This document shows, piece after piece, positions 1 through 64,000 of a stretch of DNA of 64,000 nucleotides; the first letter of the stretch is position 1; the number at the start of each line of letters is the position of its first letter. The notes below the pieces were generated by a model. That model did no database searches. It was not told the origin of the DNA and worked only from the letters and a program-made list of their open reading frames with translations. The DNA is from Leptobrachium leishanense (lineage: Eukaryota > Chordata > Amphibia > Anura > Megophryidae): positions 79,958,675 through 80,022,674 of the forward strand of contig CM019064.1 of NCBI GenBank assembly GCA_009667805.1, given 5' to 3'. Position numbers and translations under genes: made by a program.

Positions 1-836
1 ATATGTCTATTTATATTTGAATGATATATATTTTTTTTAAAAATGACATCATTGGCCTACTGCCAATCAAATGGACTTTCACTGCACTGCGGGAGGAACA
101 GTAAGCGGGTAATTGCAAAACGTTTCCTGAAGCCAACCAATAGGATGCCACCGTTCCCACCCACAAGGAATCTGGAAAACAGCAGGGTTTGCTGATCCAC
201 CTGTATAATCTTTCCAATAATGTTAAAAATAGTCATTTCTGCCAAGGACATGGAACATTTTAAATAAAATTACGTGATCATTTTTAATCTGTTCAGCATT
301 AAAATAAAATAAAAAAACACAAGCACAAATATGCAAATTCAAGTAAATTTTGGACACAGAGCATCAGAGTGAAGGAAAAAAAAATCACTTTATCTAGCTG
401 CTGACATCACATACACTCCTGGTAGTTGTTTTATTCTGTTTTTCCAGTAACTATCACTGACGCCTTGATAATAATATTGCATATCAAAGATGGCTAGCTT
501 TATCCTGAAACGCAGACCTATCAACAACAAGCCAATAGGTTTAACAATAATTACCTTTGGTTAAATTAAAATATTTGCATTACAAAAAAATAAAAAATAA
601 TATTTGCATTACTGTTTTTAAAACATGTAAAGGGCATTTGAGGAGAAAGACTTTTCAAAAGTATTAGAATTGCAGGAGCCGCGTGCTAGACATGGATACA
701 TGGCTCCACAATGTTTATTTAGGAGATGCCATGATTCGTCAGGGATCGCACCGACCCCATGAGAGTGTTTATTATTATTTTACTGACATCACTGAATGAG
801 CCTTAAATAATATGCCACATGGCCCTAGATCAAAGT
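1..836. other. AT-rich sequence, no recognised feature
   Basis: This stretch is AT-rich with several A runs. I see no conserved coding segment, inverted repeat or known element. It lies downstream of pitpna and could belong to its 3' UTR intron or to intergenic DNA. Confidence 0.5.
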
Positions 837-844
837 CTCTAGAG

Positions 845-979
845 CAGGGATCTCAAACTTCATAGCTGTTGAAGGCCTACAATTCCCAGAATTCTTTGAC
901 TGCAATTGATGGGCAGAGAATCATGGGAGTTGTAGTGTAGAAACATCCATCTGCGAAAGGTCAGAGTTTAAGAACCTTG
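845..979. mobile_element. hAT-type MITE, copy 1 of the CAGGGATCTCAAACT family
   Basis: This 135 bp non-coding element begins CAGGGATCTCAAACTT and ends with the imperfect inverse AGTTTAAGAACCTTG. It is flanked by the 8-bp duplication CTCTAGAG/CTCTAGAC (837-844, 980-987). Internal segments AATTCCCAGAATTC and AATCATGGGAGTTGTAGT form the partial palindrome typical of the family. A sister copy lies at 1141-1274. Confidence 0.8.
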
Positions 980-1140
980 CTCTAGACTACTCAAGCCGAG
1001 TAAGAACATTGATTATCTATATAAAAGGTGGCATTCAGAGGAAAGGTCTTTTAATACATGGTAGAGGCTGCTGGAACGAGCATACAGGTATCATCACGCT
1101 GCCATTATACATGAAGTCAGATATTCCTGCGCCTTTAGAT

Positions 1141-1274
1141 CAGGGATCTCAAACTCTGGGCCCCAGATGTTTCTAAACTACACCTCCCACAATCCTCTGG
1201 CCATCTCTTGCATTCAAAGAATTCATGGAACTGTGGGCAATAAACACCTGGAGGGCCAGAGTTTGAGATCTCTG
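1141..1274. mobile_element. hAT-type MITE, copy 2 of the CAGGGATCTCAAACT family
   Basis: The termini CAGGGATCTCAAACTCTGG and CCAGAGTTTGAGATCTCTG are inverted repeats. The flanks CTTTAGAT (1133-1140) and CTTTAGGT (1275-1282) are an 8-bp target duplication with one change. It is 134 bp and non-coding. Confidence 0.85.
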
Positions 1275-1660
1275 CTTTAGGTCCAACTTCTTTTTCTATT
1301 GTTCGCCTTGTGGCAAAAATAGTTAATTTTGGCTTTCTTTTTGACATTACGCCACCTGCAATAATTCAGGTATGACTGCATGTTGTCAGCAACTTTTACT
1401 TACCATCTCCTGCAGAAATGTTATATTTGGGCAGCTCTAAGTGGTAAAACGCATTAAAAATAAAAATCCCACAAGAATGAAAACCATTGAAAAGTACAAC
1501 TATCCACTAAGCACTTCAGAATCCTAGTACTTCCCACGCAAAAGAAAGAAAAAAAAAAGAACCTGGTCTTGGCATCTCGGTTCAGGTCACTTGGAAATAC
1601 AGGCTATAAAACGAATAAGTTAATATATATTTATTTATATACCTCTTAAGTCTATTATTG

Positions 1661-2901
1661 AAGAAGCCATTTGCACATCACTACAATTCAAAGAACTGCA
1701 GCTTTTTTCTTTTTACTACAGAGATACTACAGGACAATATATACCGACTGAGGAAGGCGGTCATAGCCGAAAAGCATTCTCGGTACTTTTTATGTCCCTT
1801 TTATTGGAATAAATATTAACTTATTTTTAACCCTCTATTGGCCGTTCTGTGCTACTCCCAACCTGATACCCTATGGGAACAACACCACTCGACCCATAAA
1901 CGAGGAAAAGAGGTCCAGGGCACCTACCTAAGAGTGCCTAAGGCTATACTGACCGAGACTGAGAGGCTCCTGAATTGGTGAGTGAATTGCAAATTTACCT
2001 CTGTCTGGTTACCCTGCAAGATAACGCTATTGTCTAACGCGTTGTCTCCCATCTGTTTTTAACCCACCTAGGATCTGCTACTTGGTAAAGAAGGGAAGTG
2101 CCACTCTCTATATGGCCACAGGCGATTAAATCTAGAGACGGGAAACCTTTAGGCTCATTTAAATGTGAGTGGTACAGTATATACCTCTACCAGTAACACT
2201 TTTTCCTTTGCTCAATTTGTTACAAGATCTCCTGCACCAAAAGTTGCTTCTCTTTTTTATGATATGTAAGAAACATCGAGGACAGGACGAATTTACCACC
2301 GGAATAAGAAGAAACACCATTATCATTGAAACCTCTGAGTATCTCCCCTCCCCCCCCATTCTTTTTGCCTGCTATATGCACCATTGCACTTGATTGAAAT
2401 ATTGGACACCATCTGCACTTTGTGTATATCTATAGGACCGATATTGGACATTAATTGTGCACTTTATTGACTACTAATTATAGGACAGTCATTTCCACGT
2501 ATCCTCATATGCACTATTGCACTTAGCCTTGTGGTTTCCATTTTAAAGGCACTGCTGCACTTTATTGTTTTGTCGCACTTTAATTCATTATTGTACCACA
2601 TCATTGATGCACTTTTATTGCATTATTTATGTATGCATATGCAAATGTTTTCGATTGTATTTTACTATTGATGCGCTGTCAGGGACGTTTGCTATAGCTT
2701 TCTCATCACAGAGCTCCAGTGCTACATTCCCCCTATGCAGCACAGAACTCTGGGTAAGGATGCAAAAAAGTGAGACACACGTCATTTGCTTGTCTTACCC
2801 AGAGTTGCTTGCTGCATAGGGGGAATGTAGCACAGGGGAATGTAGCACAGGAGCTCTGGGATGCAGTTCTTTGAATTACTGTGATGTGCAAATGGCTTCT
2901 G
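1661..2901. mobile_element. 1.25 kb element bounded by 40-bp inverted repeats
   Basis: A 40 bp segment at 1661-1701 (GAAGCCATTTGCACATCAC onward) is repeated in inverse at 2862-2901 with few changes. Inside are a possible hammerhead-like motif at 1748-1773, repeated TGCACTTTATTG-type phrases (2415-2625) and a hairpin at 2709-2858. The phrases and the motif resemble Penelope-like retroelement ends in frogs as I remember them. No intact protein is present. Confidence 0.5.
2709..2858. repeat. Imperfect inverted repeat (hairpin)
   Basis: The sequence from GAGCTCCAGTGCTACATTCC through AACTCTGGGTAAG is repeated in inverse as CTTACCCAGAGTT through AATGTAGCAC and GGAGCTC. Part of the right arm (GGGGAATGTAGCACAG) is duplicated in tandem. 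Related sequence occurs at 50690-50760 and 55705-55790. Confidence 0.7.
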
Positions 2902-2915
2902 CAATGATAAACTTA

Positions 2916-3232
2916 GGCTGGGTTCACACCTGGGCGTAGCGCTGCGTCGCGCAATGCGCGCGTTTTTTTACGCGCGTCCGCGCATACAAAAAACACGCGC
3001 GAACGCGCGTTGCAGCGCGTTCGCGGCTACGATATGCCCCCGAACGCGCTGCTGTATGCCCGAAAAGAAGCTCTCGAACTTCTTTTTGCATTGGCCGTTT
3101 TAACGCGCGTTCCTGCACGCTTTAAAACGCTTAGGTCTGAATGGGTCCCATAGCAAAGCATGGGATTTCCCCGTTCCTGCGTTTTAAAGCGTGCACGAAC
3201 GCGCGTTAAAACGGCTAGGTGTGAACCCAGCC
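2916..3232. mobile_element. GC-rich palindromic MITE, Harbinger-like, copy 1
   Basis: The ends GGCTGGGTTCACACCT and GGTGTGAACCCAGCC are inverted repeats, flanked by TTA (2913-2915 and 3233-3235). The arms are packed with CGCG and form a long hairpin. Copies at 14685-14997 and 32978-33284 share the design. The three-base TWA duplication points to PIF/Harbinger, but no transposase is present. Confidence 0.8.
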
Positions 3233-3235
3233 TTA

Positions 3236-4330
3236 AGAGTGTGGAGGCTTTTTATCTCACTTTTTGCCCTCCATCACAACTCCAATAAGTACTGCATACT
3301 ATAAATATTAGGTTTTGTATTTTATTACCAAAGAGTTGACATTTAGAGTCACGCAACAAACAAGTAATGACGATTTAAAGACGACTTCATAATCCGGTCT
3401 TAAAATAACCACCGTGGGTCACGTTTAAAAGCTCCTGGCTTAAATAAATACAAAAATGGAGGTCTAATGGCAGCTGAATAGGCACGCTCTTTAGAAGCAG
3501 AAAATGGGAATTATTGCACACGTGCTGGCTGCCAAGTGTTCACGTGAAGCCTAGTGTTTTTACAGAAGGCTCCCCTAGTTTTCAGATTATTATTACACGC
3601 TGATAATCCGTTCTCACGGAGAATCTTTTAAAAAGCATAAAAAGGAGCCAGGGCCCTGTACACCACCTCATAATTACATTAAAAAGTCCAATGAGTGATA
3701 AATCGACAAAAGGATAACATGGACGTCAGGCTGCTGGAATGTAACACCGCCAAAGGATTCATAAATACCCTCTCCAAGAGGAGATAATGAAATACATAGG
3801 CTGTAAAATAGATATTTTTTACCCCATCTTCATTGCCCGTTCCTCCCATAAAATAATATACGATTTGCATTTTTAGGAAGTAAAAACAAAACCATTTACA
3901 TTTCACAAAATTTCACAGGACAGTGATGCTTTTTTTTCTTCTTCTAAAAGTGACATTTAAATTAAATCAGAGAAGTCTTAGTTCAGCGAGAGGGAACAGA
4001 GGACTTTGTTAATACAATATATACACAATGCACCAGAGGAGTGAGCTCCATCACATGGGTGGTCACGTTTTAGAGCTTTGGTCTTTAAACCGCTATTAGT
4101 TCACAATATTAAAGGGTGTCTAGAATTTACTACAACGGGGATAAAATAGTCTGCAAAAAAAGAAAGAAAAAAAAAAAAGGGAGTGGGCTTGATCCACAAG
4201 AGAGCAATCCATCAGGACGGGAGCACGAGGGCATCCTGTTGGTCACTTAAAGTCAAAACTAAAAAGAAAGAAAAATAAACAATATGTAAATTTAATTCGT
4301 ATAAAATACTTCCATAAATAACTAGAGGCG
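3236..4330. other. Repeat-poor block downstream of pitpna; possible 3' UTR exon
   Basis: Apart from homopolymer runs I recognise no transposon here. It is the longest such block between the pitpna stop and the window start, so the untranslated exon 12 could lie here on the minus strand. This is a guess from position only; no splice acceptor or poly(A) site could be fixed. Confidence 0.25.
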
Positions 4331-4836
4331 AATGAAAGTACAAAGAAAAAAGTTGAAACCCCTTTATTCAGTATATATAAACATTCCTCTTCTGCAGGGC
4401 TGGATTAAGGACTTCATGGGTCTGGAGCTGAAGATTTTAGTGTGCCTCTGTCATCTCCCTCTTAGCAACCCTGAAACTCTGCCATATTTTCTCCTCCCTG
4501 TTGTTCCTCTGCCCCATTTGTGTCCCCTTCTACTGTTCTTTTGCCCCATTCTTACCTCCCATTGTTCCATGGCACACTTTCCTCTCACCATCTCATTCTT
4601 CTTACCTCCCATTATACCTCTGCTCCATCCCTCTTAATCTCATGTTGGTGGCAGTTGGTGCTGACATAGTTGGTCTTTCGTGGGAATTTTTTGGAACATG
4701 GACCTAGAGCTGCCGCTCTACTACCCCCTAGAATAGTCGAGCCATGAACAAAAGAGTCCCCTCCAATCCGTTTTAAGCTCGGTGTCTGACTAGTCTTCAT
4801 TTTAGCCACATACCCACTGATATAGGTGAAGGAGGG

Positions 4837-5468
4837 CAGGGCCGGCCCGACCATGGTGCAGAGTGGAGCAGCGGCACCAGGCGGCAGAAATTCTGGGTCA
4901 GCCAATTTTAGCCACCTGGCGCCGCTGCACTTTTTTTTTTTTTTAATAATTGGCGGCGGCATCTACTTTTGCGGCACCGAACAGTGAATGGCACCCAGCA
5001 GCCTGAGGAGGATCCTCCCACATGCGCCGTAATCCTGCACTTCCATTCCTGGCAAAGCTGGCCTCATGTGTGGGCAGTGCACACACACAGCTAGCCAGGT
5101 CTAGAATGGAAGCACGGGATTACTGCAGTGCGAGTGTGGGCGAATCCTCCAGACTGCGGCAACTTCTCTCCTCTCGCCGGGTATGTGAAACTCTGGGCTC
5201 TGCCGGGTATGTGAAACTCTGGGCTCTGCCGGGTATGTGAAACTCTGGGCTCTGCCGGGTATGTGAAACTCTGGACTCAGTTATACACACACCTCACATT
5301 ACTGTATCACAGAGCTCCACAGCAATAACATTCTAATGTACGGTGTGTAGGAGTGTTTGAATTTTATTGCTGTGTCGCACTGTGACACACTGTGCATGTT
5401 TTTATTTTGGGGGGGTGGCAGCATTTCATCCTTCGCTCCAGGCAGCACAAGGTCTTGGGCCGGCCCTG
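4837..5468. mobile_element. hAT-type non-autonomous element with CAGGGCCGGCCC ends
   Basis: This 632 bp element starts CAGGGCCGGCCC and ends with the exact inverse GGGCCGGCCCTG. The 8-bp target duplication AAGGAGGG is perfect (4829-4836 and 5469-5476), typical of hAT transposition. It contains a short 26-bp tandem array and no transposase. Confidence 0.9.
5176..5279. repeat. 26-bp tandem repeat, four copies
   Basis: The unit GCCGGGTATGTGAAACTCTG plus GGCTCT repeats at 5176, 5202, 5228 and 5254, almost unchanged. It lies inside the hAT-type element 4837-5468 and probably expanded after insertion. Confidence 0.9.
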
Positions 5469-5626
5469 AAGGAGGGGGCGACATTTGCTTTCGGATTATA
5501 AACCTTTTCCACATGTAGGTGTTAGCAGAAGCCCATTCTCAACCAGTAAGTGTTGGGGCTTCTTTTACATTATACGCCCCTTCATCAGATAGTAGCAGTA
5601 AGGATTGACCTCACTAACCCCTATGG

Positions 5627-5809
5627 CAGTGGTTCCCAACTGCGGTCCTCAAGTAGCCCCAACAGGCCAGGTTTTAAGGATTCCCTTGGGAAATGCAGAC
5701 TGAATCCTGCAATCACTGAGCAGCAAATCATATCACCTGTGCTGTGCTTCAGATATCTGAAAAACCTGGCCTGTTGGGGGTACTCGAGGACAACGATTGG
5801 GAACCACTG
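5627..5809. mobile_element. hAT-type MITE with CAGTGGTTCCCAA ends
   Basis: The ends CAGTGGTTCCCAAC and ATTGGGAACCACTG are inverted repeats. The 8-bp duplication CCCTATGG at 5619-5626 and 5810-5817 is perfect. The 183 bp sequence is largely palindromic (AACAGGCCAGGTTTT against AAAACCTGGCCTGTT). A decayed relative lies at 25260-25440. Confidence 0.9.
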
Positions 5810-5933
5810 CCCTATGGGAATTTTTTCTTCGACAGCAGTAATAGTTAAAATTTTATGTCACAATCACTGTCCTAAGTGAGTGAATAGGAGGGAGGGATAG
5901 CAGGAGCTCCAAGGAAAGAGAAATCTAGAATAA

Positions 5934-6242
5934 GGCCAGTGTCACACGAGCGCACTTCAGAGTAGAAGGACCGTCCTTGAGAGTAGACGTTTCTTCCCCT
6001 CTGACCGCCTCTCTGGTCGTAGTTGGTGCGTTCAGATTTGCAACTCGATCCTCCTATGGAGGATCACGCTTTGCAACCCCGAACACGCGTTGCAGTGTTT
6101 CGACGGAGAGGGTTTCAGCATGTCCCGTGTAGTGCGCGCACTACACCATGTGACCCACGCCGTTGAAACGTCACACCGCTGTGATGGACGTCGGGACGCG
6201 GGTCAGTACGCTCACCCTAAGTGAGCTCGTCTGACACCGGCC
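5934..6242. mobile_element. Harbinger-like palindromic MITE
   Basis: The ends GGCCAGTGTCACACG and CTGACACCGGCC are inverse, flanked by TAA and TGA. The 309 bp are GC-rich and palindromic, related in style to the GTCAGACGA family at 34973 and 59237. There is no coding content. Confidence 0.65.
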
Positions 6243-6595
6243 TGATATTCAGGACTGCAATTTCAATACTTGCTTGCCTAGCTCTCCTGTAATAGATCTG
6301 TATATCCATTATATAGATCTCTATTGATAGATTGTACATCAATTTTCTAGTTCCTATAAAGCAGAAATTCTAGCAAAAGAAAATACATATAAAGTTCTGT
6401 TTATAGGGTCTATGAAATGAAACCCAGTGTCCATGGCATCACAGCACTATTGATATACACAGGTTCTCTATATAGAATTTATTTTTGTGATTTCTAGTTT
6501 TAGCTGTGGATGTCCAGTAATAATTCTCCGTACAACATAAATCTGTAGAGTTAAAGTACTTTATTAGTAAAGGATTGCAAAATTTCAATTAATTC
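6243..6595. other. Sequence just downstream of pitpna exon 11 donor
   Basis: This AT-rich stretch lies in the intron that splits the pitpna 3' UTR. No repeat or conserved segment was recognised. Confidence 0.4.
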
Positions 6596-6603
6596 ATACT
6601 TAC

Positions 6604-6622
6604 AGGAAAGCGCTCTTCACTG
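6604..6622 (-). other. pitpna: pitpna 3' UTR portion of exon 11
   Basis: Nineteen untranslated bases follow the TAA and end at a full consensus donor, GTAAGTAT (6596-6603). Because the stop lies within about 50 nt of the last junction, nonsense-mediated decay is not expected. The rest of the 3' UTR must be on an exon at lower coordinates, not identified here. Confidence 0.75.
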
Positions 6623-62052
<55,430 letters not shown>

Positions 62053-62915
62053 CTGCAAGAGAAGAAAAAAAAAAGAAGAAATTAGATGAGTGTCCGGTCA
62101 CCGGGATAGTCACATGATGTCACAAAGAAATGTAATGCCGCTTTGTATCCATCGATTAATAACGTTCACTAAGGAAATCACAAGGTAACCTTGACTCACA
62201 CTTTAATATCGCGCTCAGGACTTTAAATCAATACTTAAACAGCAATGAAGATCTGCTCTGTGGTATTTAATGCTGCAAAAAGGAGAATGATGATTGGCTT
62301 CGGACAATGGCCGGATGTTCTGCAAGGAACCCAATTGTAATAAGAGAATCTCCATTACAGAAAGTGCAGATGCCCCAGTGCTGCCGGCATGGAACGCAGC
62401 ATGGCAGCCAGGAAATGTAGGTAACATGGGTAGATGCCATCTCATTAAAATATATTTGAGATATTAACAGTGCTAGCGAAATACTCTCGTGGGGAAATCA
62501 AGGATGCCAGCCAGCCAAAACCATGCTAAAGGGCTAATAAGAGATGGCTTGAAAAAATGCATATAAAACCTAGGGGCCAGGAAGGAAATGCAAGAGCAAG
62601 GCAAGGTTGTGGATATTGATTTAGCGGTCGCTCTATTCTGGTGGCATGCCGCCAGTGACAGCTGTCCGACAGTACAACCCTCCACTCACTGCTCACACCC
62701 GAGTGATTGCCAACATAACGGATCAGTCAGTATCCAAATGTTAATGCTGAGGGCCAATCATGCAGCACTGTTCAAAGACCCACGGTGCTGCCCCCCAGAG
62801 GATGAACATGGAATAGCCCACTGCTGGGGTGGGGGTAATTAGTGGCGATGAGATATCAGATTGATCTTTATAATCAGTGCAATATCCATTCTCTAGTGGG
62901 CTGTCCAGAGGCTTC
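62053..62915. other. Intron 1 sequence without recognised element
   Basis: Between exon 2 and the minisatellite I see no inverted ends, duplication or conserved coding sequence. Confidence 0.4.
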
Positions 62916-62924
62916 TAGCTCTGG

Positions 62925-63101
62925 GACAGCCAGGCTTCTGAGCGACAGCCAGGCTTCTGAGCGACAGCCAGGCTTCTGAGCGACAGCCAGGCTTCTGAGC
63001 GACAGCCAGGCTTCTGAGCGACAGCCAGGCTTCTGAGCGACAGCCAGGCTTCTGAGCGACAGCCAGGCTTCTGAGCGACAGCCAGGCTTCTGAGCGACAG
63101 C
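62925..63101. repeat. 19-bp minisatellite, nine identical units
   Basis: The unit GACAGCCAGGCTTCTGAGC is repeated nine times without change (62925-63095) plus a partial unit. The perfect copies suggest recent expansion. The open frames across it, repeating SLRSLAVAQKPGCRSEAW, are compositional. Confidence 0.97.
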
Positions 63102-63109
63102 GTGTGTCT

Positions 63110-63202
63110 GGAGCACCCCTTATCCGAGTTTACTAAAAAGTGGAAAATTCCGGTTCTTGGAGTCTTCTGGATATTAGAATTCTGGATAAGGGGCGCCTGA
63201 AA
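63110..63202. repeat. Short inverted repeat with CCCCTTATCC ends
   Basis: GCACCCCTTATCCGAG at the left faces TCTGGATAAGGGGCGC at the right, about 90 bp end to end. It looks like a small MITE; no target duplication was fixed. Confidence 0.55.
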
Positions 63203-63299
63203 GTGGTGAAAGTACGGGGGGGGGGGCAGCCAACACCTATAAAAGGGAATGAATTCCAATGGAATAAGCCCAATTTGATTTTGGGACTGACAATGTCAC

Positions 63300-63830
63300 T
63301 ATAAAACACGGATTTCATTAGAAAAAAAAAAGAGACACTAAAAAGGAAGGAGTGCTCCCCCTCCCCAATCTGCATATATTGCTGGGTGAAGTGGGGTTTC
63401 CTTCACCCCACCCAGCATCACCAACAGTCGGAATTTAGAATTTTCGGCTGCTAGTCTTGAGATTGGTCACTAGTGACGTCAGCACGCAGAGAAAGCGTGC
63501 CAGTGTCACCCTCTCTGAGAGGGAGTGATGGATCAGATCTGCACATGTGTGGACAGCTCCCATCCATTGCTCTGCACAGGTGCCAAGCAACTTGCGTAGT
63601 AAGGTGCACAGTGTGCAGGTACTACTCTACATAAGGTGTGTAGTGGCGCAAATTTCATTAGCTACAGGGGCTTCAGGGTTCGGGAGTCCCTGAGCTGAAG
63701 AGGAGGCACTCCGCGCAATGAGGGACAAAAAAAAGTAAGATCTTAATATAAATAATGGGGCAGAGGCCGTCAGCAGACTCTGCCAAATGATTTAAAGGGT
63801 GAAAAAAATAAATAGAGTAATTTACTTGGC
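63300..63830 (+). repeat. Unnamed 0.6 kb repeat family, copy in intron 1
   Basis: GGGTGAAGTGGGGTTTCCTT, CACTAGTGACGTCAGCACG, GCTTCAGGGTTCGGGAGTCC and GGGCAGAGGCCGTCAGCAGA run in the same order as in 23160-23780. Confidence 0.7.
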
Positions 63831-64000
63831 ATCACAGGATGCTGTCATAGTGAGATGTCACCAGCTCAGGCTGCCCAATTAACAGATTATACCTTATAAT
63901 CATACTGAGGCACCAGAATTCAAGTCACATTGCATTAAATTTATAAGTATTGAAATAATTTGGAAATATTTAAGGCTCACATCACATATCACCCCAAACA

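Noticed and set aside
1..6603. A neighbouring gene downstream of pitpna
   Set aside because: No conserved coding exon on either strand was found in this interval.
62925..63101. CRISPR array
   Set aside because: The 19-bp units are directly adjacent with no unique spacers, and the host is a vertebrate.
62874..63259. Open frames with repeated SLRSLAVAQKPGCRSEAW peptide
   Set aside because: They exist only because the 19-bp unit has no stop in these frames.

Overview
The window is vertebrate nuclear DNA and reads as a transposon-rich amphibian (probably frog) genome. The evidence is one split gene with GT-AG introns, a tRNA-derived SINE, decayed LINEs, and a very dense load of small DNA transposons of the hAT, PIF/Harbinger-like, TTAA-target and Tc1/mariner types. 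The exact species cannot be told from the sequence. Nothing suggests a bacterial or viral origin, and there are no operons or CRISPR arrays.

The only gene I can support is pitpna, the alpha isoform of phosphatidylinositol transfer protein, on the minus strand. Ten coding exons (numbered 2 to 11 here) lie at 62022-62052, 27343-27488, 22509-22600, 20459-20466, 15145-15219, 13726-13809, 11508-11585, 11173-11283, 8711-8833 and 6623-6667. They join in frame and give 263 residues. With a seven-residue first exon, which must lie beyond 64000, the total is 270, the length I know for this family. One exon is only 8 nt long and was found because the reading frame required it. The stop codon is in the next-to-last exon: a consensus donor follows it, so a 3' UTR exon must lie below 6600. 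That exon was not located. The repeat-poor block 3236-4330 is one possible place.

Layout: 1-6603 is downstream of the stop and holds several hAT-type MITEs, a GC-rich palindromic MITE and a 1.25 kb inverted-repeat element. 6604-27488 carries exons 3 to 11 with introns full of MITEs. 27489-62021 is one intron of about 34.5 kb made largely of mobile DNA: nested hAT elements, TTAA-target elements, a CR1-like LINE 3' end, an L2/CR1-type LINE pseudogene, three copies of one SINE, a 720 bp hairpin and a degenerate BED-zinc-finger hAT transposase. 62053-64000 is part of intron 1 and contains a 19-bp minisatellite.

Most insertions can be read with their target-site duplications (8 bp for hAT, TTAA for piggyBac/Kolobok-like, 3 bp TWA for Harbinger-like). 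In two cases the empty site survives in a related copy inside the same window, so the order of insertion can be worked out. The SINE and the L2/CR1-type LINE share the same last 60 or so nucleotides, which suggests that the LINE mobilised the SINE.
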